Assembly (NCBI RefSeq): GCF_947242115.1
Contig: NC_074711.1
Coordinates: 32,975,102-33,039,101, forward strand
Direction: 5' to 3'
Source of the DNA: Biomphalaria glabrata
Lineage: Eukaryota > Mollusca > Gastropoda > Planorbidae
Length of the DNA stretch: 64,000 bases
In this document: in pieces, positions 12,501-27,500 of the stretch
Layout: every line of letters begins with the position of its first letter
How positions within the stretch are numbered: the first letter of the stretch is position 1
Notes under the pieces: generated by a model
What the model saw: only the letters and a program-made list of their open reading frames with translations
Databases searched by the model: none
What the model was told of the DNA's origin: nothing
Position numbers and translations under genes: made by a program

Positions 12501-15500
12501 TGTAGCCAGTTGGAGGAATAGATTATATCCAGCTTGGCATCGGCTCTTGCTTTGTATGCCGTGGAATTTCTGTCATCAGTGAAGACATTGCACAAGGTTA
12601 GAATCCAGGAGGCTATCCACATGATGACCACTGCCAATAGAATCTGAACCCAAAGAAGAAATTGTTTGTACTCAAGGAAACGGAATTAGCTGAATGATTA
12701 CTTCACGTTTTCTTAATGTGTATTTTATGCAGTAAGTCAATATTTTTCTGGTCAAATAATGAGTCAACTCATGTTATGGAGTTATGTGTGTGTTTCTATG
12801 GTGACGGTGGGAGTTTGGTGATTTGGTTGGTGGCTATGCAGTGTGAATGATGCAAGATTAACTTTTATTGTCGTCTGCTGTCTTAGGTAGGACAGACGAC
12901 TCCAGACAGCCAGAGTGAAAAGAAGTGAGTTAGATTTTGTTCCAAATACTATTTTATATTTTTATTAAAGTCTATTACATTTATTTATTTCGCCTCAAGT
13001 TAAAATTTGGCTACATCATATTAAAAGTTATATTTGGTATTGTTCACAAATATGTTATTCAAGATATTTCAAATTTTACAAGTTAGAATACAATACGCTT
13101 ACGGCGGTTTAGTTGTCTACCAGCAGTTTGGTGCTAAAAGTCAACGTCCGTCTACAACATCATATCGTGTCATTATGTTTCTGGTGAAATAATGATGGTT
13201 CTAGGCCACACACACACATAGTGATAAAAGCACTCACGGGAATTAATTGGAAAATGGCGAACCTTGGCCGTCCTTTCAGATTCTTTCCCTTGCCACATTT
13301 CGGTAACGGAAGTTTGACTTTGTTGAGGTAGAGTACGAAGGTTAAAACAAGCAGCAGGCAACTGGGGGCAGAATTGTACAGACAATAGATTGTCATGCAT
13401 GTTTGAATCAGAACTACTATTGTTAATACTTTATTGTATACAATGACAAACTTAGACGTGGTAACAACTACGGGCATACAGTCTATATTGGAGATAATTG
13501 AATTGAGTGATGGAGAAAATATCGGAGGGGGGAGGGGTAGCTGAGAAGCATACGCCGCTTGGCTACCTATCAAGGGAAATCGAGTTCAAAACCCGCATTG
13601 AGCAGAGTTGTGTTAGCAGTGCCCTAAAGGCAGCTATACAAAAGCAATTCAAGAAAAAAAAAAAGGGCAGCAGGCGATTAATATTAAAACGCTAAGCTTA
13701 TACTATTAAAATCAGGATTAATATTAATATTTCGTTCCACAAGTAGCAGCAAAAGTTCTCACAGATAAGCCTTGTACTCGTTTGATAGGAACATTGACAT
13801 TAAGAATAGTTAATATATAGTAAGTTATCGAAGTATTCATAGGAAATGGATGATTAAAAAAAAGTTTACTCATTCTATTGCTCTTTCTCTCTCTCTCTCT
13901 TTCTTTCTTACTTTCTCTCTTTTAATTTTCCCAATCTTACGTTATTTCTACAAATGCTTATATTAACTCACTCTGACTGGTCAAAAGTTTGTACACGTTA
14001 TTTCTCCCACATCCATTCATTATTCATTAACGTAGACAATGCAGGAATAAAAAAAAAACTAAACAGTTTAGTTAATAAATTATTAGCTACTTATTATTTT
14101 ATTTGATACCAATAGGGAAACTAATCCTTCAGTATTCACATATATCGGGTTTTGTCCCATTAAATATTTGTACACGTTATTTCTCCCTCACACAATTATT
14201 TATTGGACCTAACAAGACATGGATCCATTAATAAAGTAACCAATTACTCAATTAACTATTGATAATGAGTTATTCTGTTTGATATCGAAAACGGTAGATA
14301 ACTTCAACATTCTTGATAGCTGTAAGTGCTCTTCCCCTTAGATAAGATTTTTCTTTGAAATTTTAAAAATTATTTTGCTTGTTTAGTAATGCAAAAGGAA
14401 ACAAGCAAAATCTTAAATATACTTTCAAAAAACAAAGCTTATAATATTAAAGAGAGGATCATTCAATTGCTCCATCTCTTAATATTACAAGTTTTACCTC
14501 CCCTTTTTTATATAAACAATAGTATTTAATAACCACTAATTAATTAATTAATTAGCTGTTGTTGTTTTTATTAATTTATTGATTGCAAAATTTCAACTTG
14601 ATCCGATATTGGGAAGTGGGGGAAAAAACGTGTAAAATAATACCCCCCCCCCCCAGCAAACAAACAGACAAGAGTCAGTTGATGACGATAATATCTTTAA
14701 TTTTTTGTTAGTTTACAATAAACTATTAAAATGTACGCACCAAAGGGCAACAATAAAATTTGGTCTTCCGTATATGATGGGCAAACGGTAAAGTGACACA
14801 CCAATGAGAGAAATGGTACATGCAACTGTAATAGGCCCAATGAATCTTAAGATAAAACCTAAAAGTCCAAAACCTCCAAGAATAACTTCCACAAAAGATG
14901 CCGCCATCAAGGCTCCGCCCATCTGTGGATAAAAATTATGGCGAAATCATTCAAGGAAACAAAAAAAATGACACATGTCCAAAAAAATTTTTTTTTCCTC
15001 AGGTTTATTTTTAATCCTCTACATAATCTCCTTTTACACACAGGCTATTAAACGTATTTCTCTATAAAGTAGTTGATTTAAAAAAGGCATCATTAAAAGA
15101 TACACATCTCTGTTCTACGTTTATGTTTATTAAACATGCTACATATGTTTACAATTTGGATCGGTTGGAGTTGGTATACTATTTGGACCGGTTGGAGTTG
15201 ATTTACTATTTGGACAGATTGGAGTTGATTTATTATTTGGACCAATTGGAGATGGTTTACTATTTGGACAGATTGGAGGTTATTTGGACCGGTTGGAGTT
15301 GGTATACTATTTGGACCGGTTGGAGTTGATTTACTATTTGGACAGATTGGAGTTGGTTTATTATTTGGACAGATTGGAGTTGGTTTACTATTTGGACCGG
15401 TAGGAGTTGTACAGATTTTGTTTTTGGGGGGAGGGGTTAGAAACTTCTTTAAGATTGTTATTAAAGTAGTGTTTCTAGAGTATATGCCTTATTTTAAAAA

Positions 15501-18500
15501 TACTTCTAGAGACCTAGTTTAAAATTAAATGCGATTTTTCGCTTTTCATATAAAACAATATTAAACGTATATTCTACTTTCTACTCAAAATGGCTCGCAG
15601 TAACTGGTTAGGATCATTAGAGAGAACAGATTTATGTACTCGGTCAACACACAAACGTTTCTATGTCAACCTGTAAGTCAAACTGTTTTCTTTCAAATTT
15701 ATCTCTCTATATATATATAGATATATATAAAGAGAGAAAACTGTCGACCCAACAATCTTTTCCATTTGTTTTTAATATTCTATTTCCAGAGAACACGCCC
15801 TGATTCACATCTGTCAGTTATTGATCAAACACATCGATTATTCTAATTTCTACATTGTTTATTTACAATTCAACACAAAAAAAACAACACCGAGTGCAGC
15901 CTTTGATTTTATCCTAGCGTTTAAACACTGAAATGTCAATATGGTTTGTTTGACTTAACCCATCGTGGAAAATGCAACTATTCTGACCGACTTCACTTGA
16001 ATGACTTTTAATTAAACCCTCATTACTTTGTTGGACTTTTTTTTTTTCATTTCACTACTATGAACATTAAGATTCTAGCCACACCCGTGACCCGAGGTGC
16101 CTTGTGGGAAGTCTAGAGTAGGAATGTGCCAAGTAGGCTTATGTGTATTTCAGAAGATGTGTTTTGTAGAGCGACGATAACTACCAGAGATAAAATCGTA
16201 AAATCACTGTATTCTAATATATTGATCTGGCATCATTTAGTATTCTTACCTGCTGCAATCTCCACTTTATGCCTGGGAGTGGATCTATACCGCCGGCCAT
16301 GGTGGACACATTTGTTGCCATAGTAACATTAGCCTGGAACTCTTTTGTAAGGTAAGTAAAATTCAATATTCAATATAATTGTGCGTGTTCATTTTTGGGT
16401 GAGGAAAAAGAATCAAAATCAGTGCTTCCTTTGATGGATACTTTTCACTAGATCTAGGTTTTTACTCTTCTGCTATATCAAACACATTTTTTTTTAATTT
16501 AACTATTTTAATATTATTAAAAAAAAAAGTTTTTTTTTTTTTAAACAGATTCTTTATTCTAGATGTAACAAAACCCTGAAAGGTTTACCCAGCAGATTCG
16601 GTGCTGTAGAAAAGTTAAAGCAAAGTAAAAGTAATAGTTTTTAAAGGAATAGGCCTATCTGTAAAAATATTTAACAAGATAAGCAGTGGCGTAGCTAGGG
16701 TGAGAGGAGGGGGTACCCAAATGAGTGTACACATTTTTTTTTACATTAAATATTAAGCCAATGCCATGTTATCTTTCTTTTCATGTTCTTATGTAAATTA
16801 GTGACTATAGTGCATGTATTCCACACATTAGACTTATATATTTATTAAAGTACATTATCTCATTTCACGATGTCGAATATCAAAATGCAGGGGCCCCTAA
16901 AGAGGCCGAGCCCCTCGGGCCCCCAAATCCCTTGCTAAGCCACTGAAGATGAAGTGGGCATTTTATAGCAGTTAACTGAATATTATTTTTCGGCAGCGCA
17001 AGACTCCATAAAGCGCTAAAATGCGTTGACCTTTAGCCGCCCTTTTTTTAAAACGCTGCCTTGATTTACATCATGATTTAGAATACAAAAAAATAAAGAG
17101 TCTTTATTTAAAATGCCTCAAAGGACCCAGATTGCAGTTATTTGAAATAAAATAGTGGAAGCACCGATTAAAAGGGGAAATAACTATCGATTAAAAATAT
17201 CATGCATATTGTGATGATATGATACGATCAAACAAATCTAGCCGGTGATGTAATATTTACAAAAGCTCTGAATCAATAGTTGATTAGCATGATTCGTGGT
17301 GAACTGGGTTAGTTAAGGTCTTACCACTGTTGTCATTGTTAACATCGTAAATATTAGAGCAATTCCACGTGGGATCTCGTTGTAGGGCTAGCAGTGGAAC
17401 CAAGAAAGATGACGATGGTCCTTGAAATATAGGTAACCTGTCAGAGATGTTTAAAAACTTATAAAAGTGTAGGCTACTAGAACTACTAGAGTAGATTCTA
17501 AATTATCTTAAAAAAACATATTAATATTTAATGTATTTTATTAATAAATTGTAAGCAAAGCGTAGGCTATAAACAAATACAAATATTCAGACTGTTGGTC
17601 GCCTGTCTATAAGAACATTGCTATTCCAATGACAATGTGGAATATTGGCGCATGTATATATAGTTACATAAGGAATGTTTTGGGTGAAAAAAAGACTGAC
17701 CAATGTCGTTTATATTTTTATATTAGCCCGGTATCACATGCGTGTCTATAATGTCACGCTTGACAGCATACAATAACGGCTGACCAGTCAACAGTTTGTA
17801 TTATATGGTGAGTGCGTGGGAAAATAAAGCAGACCCTTCTAGACAACCTTGATTTGCATATAAATGATGTAGGCTCAAAGTGGAATTATGGGAAACTGAT
17901 AAAGCTTACTATCACTGACGGAACCAATCCAGAAAGATCGATATACGAAACTATATAAGAAACATGAATCTAGCTATCCAGATTGGTTGGTCATTGTATT
18001 GTACACAGTCGCGAGTCATTGGTCATTGTTACGATTACATTGTTTAATGTCATTATTTACTATTGGATTATTTAGTGTTCTTCTGTATCTTCCCTGTGGT
18101 TTAGTTCAACTATGATATTTTATTCAAGCTATCTTTTGTACAAGTGATTCAAATTTTGGATTATTCATTTTATTTAATTGAGTTTTAAAAGCATTAAACT
18201 CAAGAACATCATACTCAGTGTTAAGTTACTTCATTGTATCCTAATAGTGTGTTGAATAGATTTCTAGGCACCTCCAAATCTGAGTATGTCATATCATTAC
18301 AGCTCTTTCCAAAACTAAAGTCGTGACATGAGGTGTTACAACAGTAAACATTAACAAATCACTTAAAATTGGAGGAAAACTGTTAAGTGGATGTGCCTTC
18401 TCCTAGTAGCAACGGGAATCCTGAACGGCTGGCAAAGCTAAGAACAATGCTTACAATGCTTACCACGATTTCACTTCCTTGAAAAAGTCTGTGTATTGGT

Positions 18501-21500
18501 TTGAGATTGGAACAAAAGTAACACATTGATAAATTATATAAGAAAAGAACTATAAACGCACTACACGATGCACTGCGAGGACGAAGGGAGGGGCTATCAA
18601 AGGCAGGCCTTCGGTTGGTCTGCTGCTCTCAGGTGACATAACTTGTTAAACTAAGAGACGAGATTGATAGGGCGAAAGAAAACAGTTGCAATTTTGAAAC
18701 AAAAATTGTTATGAGAAAGAAGGTGGAGAGATAGAGAGAGGGAGAGATAGAGACAGAGAGAGGGAGAGATAGAGACAGAGAGAGGGAGAGAGAGAGACAG
18801 AGACAGAGAGAGGGAGAGATAGAGACAGAGAGAGGGAGAGACAGAGACAGAGAGAGGGAAAGATAGAGACAGAGAGAGGGAGAGAGAGACTAATAAGAAA
18901 ATGGATCAATCTCTTAAAGTTAGGGAGATATAAAAATCTTTATATTTCTCTGCTCAATTCTTAAAACTTGCATAAAAGACAGCAGGACGAATTTTATAAC
19001 TCACAAAAATCCTCATAAAACATTTCCTAAAAATATTCCCCTCATCATCATCATCATCAAACTCCATTAGAGTGAGGGCTTGAGAGGCTCAAATCCTCTC
19101 TTGCAAAAGCCCTGGACAGAAACCCTGCTGTCTTGCGTAGTGCATGAATGTCGCCATACAGGTCGAGAATTTTGGGTTTCCCAGACCTGTCGAGACGGAG
19201 ATCAGCAAGTCTGGGGCAGTCAAACAGAATATGAGGCACGGTTTCCTCTTCTTCCCCGCAGCGAGGGCACCGTGAATCGAAATTTGGCCATAGCCGCGAG
19301 AAATATGAGCCAACAGGACAGTGGCCTGTCCTGCACTGTGCTATAATAGCTTGTTCAGGCCTGGACAGCCTCCACCACGGGGAAGTGCGGTCAGGGCGCC
19401 TCATGCGCTCCCAGACTCCACGGGCTTTTTGGGACTTGTCCCAGCACTCAAACCACTTTTCCATTTCTGTTTTTTGTATTATAGCCAGGGCTTGATGAAA
19501 GCTTACAGCCTGATCAGTGGGTGGAATTTGCCCTCCCTGGTGGGCCAAAGAGTCTGCGATTGTGTTGCCAGTCACACCTATGTGACTCGGTACCCACTGC
19601 ATTATTACAGGGGTGCCATAGCGTTGTTTGATGTTATGTGAAGCCATGATGACAGTGTTGATATTGGGGGGCCATGGTCCGGGGCTTTGCAAAGCATGTA
19701 GTACAGATTTTGAGTCAGTGACCACAACAATCTGTGTTGCCCTCAAATGTCCCTCGCCGAGTTGAGAGTCAATGACTTTTAAGGCTTCACAGACTGCCGT
19801 GGTCTCCGCATCAAAATTGCAAACACTACCACATGGTCCAAAGATTTTGACTGTGTGAGAGCCAAGAAAGTCGATGTAGGCTCCATAGCCTGCTCTTCCA
19901 GAATCTATTTATATTCCCCTAACAATCATTACATTACGCTCATTCAAGACAATTAGAGATTTCCACATTTATTTTTCCCTGGCAGATTGAGGCAATACGA
20001 ATCGTTATTTGTATATTTTAAGTATTAGTTTGTCACAAAATATTTAACAAATAAATGTGTTTACATCCTAGAGCTTCCAGGGTCGTTTTATTGCATTAGC
20101 CTTTTATATATGTAAATTATGGTTTCAGTGTTAAGGGAAGAATAACTACTTTATGTTTTAATTTTATATTCTGGGTGTCTCTAATTTTGATTTTACAATC
20201 AGTAATGCTTAGTTATATAAAAGTATTTATTTTTATAGAACCTTACTTGTTTTGGTTTGCTTGTCTGATTGTTTTCTAGTTTCTAGGTTTATTCTTTTTG
20301 AATCTCTTTGATCTCTACAAGTTTCTTGTTGTTAGAACGTAACGACGTTAGAGACTCTAGAACTAGGTCTAATCGTAGTGTTTTGTCATGCCAAGCTCTT
20401 TGGCGATGTACTTTGGCAGATCTACTTCGCAAGGATATTCTCTCTATAGAGAAGGTCAGGCAGTAGTATTACAAACAACTTTAATTAGTCTAGTTTGTTA
20501 CTTAGAGTTCTACTTTCTGGGTTAATTTATTCACAGTTAAGTAGGCTAAAATACGAACCCAGTGTCAAATAGTGTCAATGCCTCGTTATTTTCTTGACCA
20601 TACAGTTATTTCAATAAGTTACACAGACTAAGATCTTACGTCGACAACTTATGACATTTTTGACACGCATGACACAACAGGAAGACATGATGTGATAAAA
20701 AAAAAACTAGGGATAAATTTAGAACACTAGTGTACACTTGGCATACTTTTAAAACAATGAATATTTAAAAACTCTTTGTCACAAAATTGTTAACCATAAG
20801 GACTATCACCTCTATTTAAAGACAAAGTTTCTTGTACTCTTTCTCTTATTTACTCTCTGTCCTAATATGTAGTCTCAATGATTACCCAGCGTCAATTATT
20901 CTTCCACCAAAGGATAAAATAGTTTTTGTCGTCTGTCCACTTTTTTTAAATATTAATATGTTAATATTCTTAGTAAACTTCTCTTTCAAAAGCTAAAACA
21001 ATATTCTTGTTAGTGAATTCGGGAAATTTTTACTTGTCTGTCTATCTGGTAAAAAGTTTGTACATATCATTTCTCCCACAACAATTTTCGGATGAAGTTG
21101 AAACTTTGCGGTGACTCTGCACAACTATTCTTTGTCGAAGACAACACACGAATCAATCAAAAAATTAACAAATTAGTAAATCAATTGATCGCAATTAATT
21201 AATTTTGTTTTATTTTATAAGTATAATGGGCTAAATTGTCGACGGACAACCCGTGACTATTATCACAATAGTGTAGAGAATTTGGTCGTTCGTTAAAAAT
21301 TTCAAACTAACAATAGACTAATAAACCCTTTTATTTTTATAAGTACTTGAATGGCTCAATGGCAAAACATGTCGGCCTTTTATCTTGGAGGTTGTATCTC
21401 GAATTCAGACTCAACAACTTTTTTTACCTTGCTTATATCAACATGCAAGAAAGCAGACATGTAACAGACCAGGGGAGTATCTTACGCAACTTTGTACAGT

Positions 21501-24500
21501 TATCAGTATACCTATGTCAACCAGTTCCATCCAAATGTAACAGACCAGGAGAGTAACAAACGCAACTTTTGTACAGTTATCAGTATACCTATGTCAACCA
21601 GTTCCATCCAAATGTAACAGACCAGGAGAGTAACAAACGCAACTTTTGTACAGTTATCAGTATACCTATGTCAACAAGTTCCATCCAAAATAAAGGGCAA
21701 CTAAAATGACCGTTAACGTGACAAATCGCAAACACCGACTTGACCAATTCTAATAGTACTTTCGGATCACAAACACTGACTTGACCGATTCTAATAGTAC
21801 TCTCGGATCACAAACACTGACGTAACCAATTCTAATAGTACTCTCGGATCACAAGCACTGACTTGACCGATTCTAATAGTACTCTCGGATCACAAACACT
21901 GACGTAACCAATTCTAATAGTACTCTCGGATCACAAACACTGACTTGACCGATTCGTTTGATCGTCTTATGAGCTGAGCCGAAGGCTCTTCGAGCTCAAA
22001 GTTTGAAAAAAAACCTGTTTGAACACAGTTCTGTTGGGGAGAGACCCGAGTCAATGCCTATGTAAAGCATTGCTGTTTCCGATGCATTTGGCCCCCAACG
22101 CATGGGCTAGACACGGCCGAGGGCAGGGCCGGTCTTAAGCCACTGCAGCCTATGCGGCCGCAGTGGGCCCCGCGCTTTCATAGGCCCCGCCCTAAGTATA
22201 TCTGTAATTGCATAATGATGCAAAATATACGAAAAGTCGTGGAAATTATTTTTAAAATCTCCTGAAAATTAGACAAAATTGTTATATGGGAAACACAAAT
22301 CTTACGCGAAAAAAAAAAGCATTTTATATTTAAATAAAAATATAGTAATAGTGCGAATTTTAACCGAAACGTACGTTCCAATAAAGCTAGAATACGTTTT
22401 TAAAACGATCAAAATCCGAAAATGAGAACAAAATCACTTTTAGTGAGACAGCTGAAACAGATTCTATGAAGAATGCAAAAACTGCAGTGGTGAATGTCGT
22501 AAGAGAAGAAGAAAATGATGTAACACTAACAACTGATCAACATGTCGTATGAAATGAAGGCAATAGTGTAATAACTGATCAACATGTAGTTATAGACAAT
22601 GAGCTAAATGTGGTCGATTCATTGAGAAATCTGGATTATCCTGCCATGTGTCTAGAAAAAAAAATGGAAAGATCTTGTATTGACTATTTATTACAAAAAG
22701 GTCCACCTGAGATTACTTTGGAGAATTTTCCAAAAAAATAAGGATGGTAGACATTAATCTTAAGTGCATTGCAAACCAAACCTGAGTAATGGTGAAATTG
22801 ATTTGCGTCCTTGGCTGATATATTCTGTGTCAGCAGACAAGTTTTATTGTTTGTACTGTCGTCTACTGGAAAAACAAAAAAGTTCCTTTTTAACTGAAGG
22901 ATTTGACCAGTGGCAAAGCTGTACCACAAGGCTAGCAGAGCATGAAACATCGCAAAGGCATTTAGACGCCATGACCAGTTGCTGTGAAGCTGGAGCAAGA
23001 CTAAGTAAAAAAAAAAAAAACAGGCATTGACAAAGCTCACCAGGAAATGCTTTAGTCTGAAACTAAACGTTGGACTAGTTGCAATTGTACGATTTCTAGC
23101 GAAGCGCAATTTAGCTTACAGAGGGACCATTGAAAGACTTAAAGAGCCAAGTAATGGGAATTTCCTGGTCTAGTAGAATTACTCGCAAAGTTTGATCCAG
23201 TAATGGGGGAACAACTTCGACGTGTTACCAATGCAGAAATTCATGATCGTTACCTGGGAAAGAAGATTCAAAACGAACTTATTACTGTAGTAGCTGATGC
23301 TGTTGTGAATTATATCCTTCGAGACATCAAAAATGCAGTGATTTTGGATTGTACTCCAGACATAAGTCACAACGAGCAGATGTTATCGGTTTTTCTCAGA
23401 TAAGGGTTGAAGTGAAAGAGCTTGTGGTTGTGTATGAACGTTTTAAGTTTCTTCCTGTTGTTTCTTCTTGTGACAGCGAAAAGAAGTTGGCTGGAAACAT
23501 GGATATTGTTGCAATCTTTCCAGCCAAAAGTCAAAGAAAAAGCCAGTATGATAAATCTGTGGAAAACTTCATACATCAAAAAGCTGAAGATGGCTACAGG
23601 ATTAAATGTTTCAACAGAATTGTGAACACTGCAATTTACTCCTTGCAGCTGAGATTTGAACTGTAACTGTGGCATCTTGTGAAAGAAGTTTCTCGCGTCT
23701 TAAACTAATCAAGAATTACTTAAGGTCAAAAATTCACGAAGAGAGATTGAAAAATGTGGCGATTCTTGCTATTGAGCGTGATCTATGTAGGAAACAGAAT
23801 TTTGATGATCTACTGTAGGCCTATGACTTCGCTACACACAAGGCTCGTAAAGTAAAGTTAATTTGATCGTGATTTTGTACTTAGTTAAGAATGTATAAAA
23901 CGCAAAGACTAATTTATTTTTTAATACAAAATCTTAATTTTCAGTTATATCTTTATCCCTACCCAGAATAGGCCCCGCGCAATCCGTTTCGCATTGGGCC
24001 CCGCAATCGCTAGGACCGGCCCTGGCCGAGGGCCGAGGTCACCGGGAGCCTCCGCCATACTCGGATCACAAACACTGACTTGACCAATTCTAATAGTGCT
24101 CTCGGATCACAAACACTGACTTGACCAATTCTAATAGTGCTCTCGGATCACAAACACTGACTTGACCAATTCTAATTGTGCTCTCGGATCGCACTCAAAA
24201 AAGGTAAGGTCATTGATAAACATATTTTTGTATGAGCTCATCATTAAATTGCATCCCATATTGAACATTTCTTTTTGGTTGATGGTTCAGCCGAGTGCGA
24301 ATCTATATTATAAGAGCAAAGGGCCATGATTCACTGACATATCACTAATTATCCCATTGGCAGTGGGCGAAAAAATGAAAATGTAACCAGTGACTACTTT
24401 CTGTGTGCCAATAACAACTAAGCACCTTTCACGATCGAAATCGCAGGTCAAATTTACCGAAAACGATTTTTTATTCGCAATGTTGACCCAAAATTAATTT

Positions 24501-27500
24501 TTTTAAGCCGGCTTATCAAAAGTACAAGATTAAACTTTCTTCCGTTTTTTAGCACTATTTAAACTTTCTTACATTTTATTCTTGCGTATATTTTACCTGG
24601 CGCCATACTTGCTTTTGTAGACATTGTATAAAATATTCTTTTTTTTTTTTGGCCACATGAAGTCGACATTGACTGATTTCGTGTTTTTTGTGTATAAAAA
24701 TGTATATCAACAAAATGAAATGTATGTTTATCTACATTATTTTATGTGTTGAGAGTAGAGGTAAAAATTAAAAAAAAAAAGATAGAATTTTTGGCTGAGA
24801 GAGCGTAACGACGCCAGAGTGAGAATAAATAAAGGGCCCGCGACCAAATGCAATATGAAGCTTATGAAATACTTCCTTATTGAAGCGAGAAGCAGAAGTC
24901 AGTTTTGTGAACAAACAAATATTTTGTAGGGGTGGTCATGAGGTAAGTTCAGAATTGTGAAACTAGAATTCTCAGGCCAGAAATATGTGTTTTGTGTGGG
25001 CGGTCGATATAAGCGGGCCGTTCTAATTCAACGAAACAAATTGTTAATCATGGGCCAAAATTATGTTAGTGGAGATGTAAAATGTGTGGGGGGTGTGGGG
25101 GGGGGTCGCGGGTAAAAAGTTGGGATTTGGGAGGGGTAACTTTATAAAGCAGGCTGTGTCAATTAGATGTAACAGATTGTTAAATTCAAGTTTTTAATGG
25201 GGGGCTGTGGCGGGGCAAAAAGGGTAGGGAGAGAAAAGTGGGGAGAGAAAAGTGGAAAAGTGGGGAGAGAAAAGTGGGGAGAGAAAAGTGGGGAGAGAAA
25301 AGTGATATCGAATTGACAGTGTGTTTGGGAGGGCGTTTAAAGAGGGACGTTCCAATTAAACGTATCACGTATTAGGTTACACTGGCCAAAAAGGTACTGC
25401 TAAAAATGCGAAAAGTTTTATTCAAAGTAGAAAAATAAAGGGGAATGTATGGCCAAAGTATTATGTGAGCATAACGATTGGCAGGATGTAAAAAATAAAA
25501 AGAAAAGGCGGAGGTCAAAAATATCATAGAGCCTATCAAATATTGCGAAATAATGACTATCAGATTAGTAAAATAGTGTAGGCCTAAATAAGACTATTTG
25601 TTAAGGCGGAGAAAGGGGGGGGGGAAGTGATAATCGAATTTACGGGTCGGTCCAAGTTATAATTAAGAACAGAAAAGGGAGGAAGTCCAAGGGAAAATAA
25701 ACAATATATAGCCAGAGACCACATCAGCGGGCGTAGCCGGTGGGTAATGCTAGTTGTTTCATAAACGTAATGACACTAATTAGAATTGACAGGCAGCTAG
25801 CAGATAACATGATGTCTTGTCGCCATTTTTAAAAATTAATTTTATAAATTACTATTGATTTCATTTTGTTTTTTTCTTTAAATTTGTTCCGGTGTTGGTG
25901 GATATTATCAATAATTACAGATGAACATTTTTCCAGAAATGAACTGTAACTTCATTAGTTGGCAAACCGTGAACGTTTGTTGTTGTTTTTAAGACAATTT
26001 TTAAGACAATCAGGCCATTTAGTGGCGCTTACTGCGTCGATTACTGGCTGAGTTACACATTCAATGGAAGCAGTTTCTAGAAGTTTGTTTTCAAATGAGT
26101 GACGAAAGTGAGAGAATGACAGAAAGAATGACAGAGAAGAAGTGAAAGGAAACAGACAAAGATAGAGAGAAATCGGGGACGCATGGAAAGAGATTGATAG
26201 AAGTTGCCAAGAGAGAGAAAGAAATATACCAACAAAAAAGAATGACAAAGAATTGGTATGGCTGCTGGAGACACGAAGGGGAGAAAGTGATACACGGAGT
26301 GACAGAAAGAGAGGGATAGTAAAGCGATAAATGAGAGAAAAAAAAAGAAAAGAGAGATGAAAGATGAACTAATGTAATAAGATAGTAAACAAAAATGGAC
26401 GAAAAAGTATTCAGCAGATCATGAATTCAGTTTTATAAGACTGAATGTTGAAAGTTGAAATGCGCATGAAATCTAGAATTCATTTCTTTTGTTGCTTTTT
26501 CAAAGGCCCTTGTAATGCAGCACGAGTTGTTAAAAAAAAAACGCTTATCAGCCGATCATTTCTAAAAAATCATGTTTTAGTGAGACAAAAAAAATTCTTT
26601 AAGTTGCTAGGGAAACTTTTACCTAAATAGGTTGGGTTAATAGTTACATTCTTCTTCCTAGTATTAAATACAGACGTTACTTCAAAAAAGAAGATGATAA
26701 CGTCCTACGCTTGTTCCTATGTCAATCTAGTCATGCATGTTAATCAATGACGTAACGTCTGCCAAGTAATTAGTTTTCCTGGCTGACTCAAGGCAACCCA
26801 TTTCATGCTCTAATATCACTAAGGAACAAGAAGCATTAGTACAAATTTGTCCTAGTATATGGAACAAGTAATGTGCCTTTATCTTTGTGTCTTTCTGCGT
26901 ATTTTATTAGACTTTGTTTTTGTATTTGAAGATTATGTTTCAGTGTCTTATGTTTAATTGCTACTTTACTTTAAAGTCTTCTAACATGAAGGTTTTCTAA
27001 ATTTAGTGATTTTACTAAAGGTGTTACGTTAATCTAATGTGAATATTCGTTTGTTATGAGACTCACTGCTCTATTTTGTGTCTGTTCCAGTTTCTTAATG
27101 TTTTCTTGAGTTGAGGGGTCCCAAATAGAGGATGCATTTATAAAAGGTAAACTATGAATGTAAAGCAATTAAAAGATATAAATCAAGATCAAGATTATAA
27201 ATCTTTTAGATACTTTCACAATAATAGAGGCGTGATCCCATATTGCCCTTAAAGGTGAACCTTTCGACCAACCATTACTTAAACTAGTTTGGTACTAAAA
27301 AGGCCTATTCAACCAGAATATAGATGTAGCCTAATAAACAGGACCTAGAAGTTGGCCAGATGGAGAATCAAACCGAGTAATATGGATTCACCTGACACCT
27401 ATTGCAGTCTGCATCAGCGTGCATACTCCCACCATGAATAGTGTGGTACAGAAAAGCTGAGACCTGACAGGGTGGTCGTCGGGAACACAGGCAACATCTG

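Noticed and set aside
13160-13573. 137-codon single-exon gene on the minus strand
   Set aside because: Only 13,238-13,361 is real coding sequence (transporter exon 6); the rest reads through introns.
18709-18909. Ser/Leu-rich frame on the minus strand
   Set aside because: Produced entirely by the GA-rich minisatellite.
22684-23109. 141-codon frame on the minus strand
   Set aside because: Antisense to the TTF finger of the hAT element.
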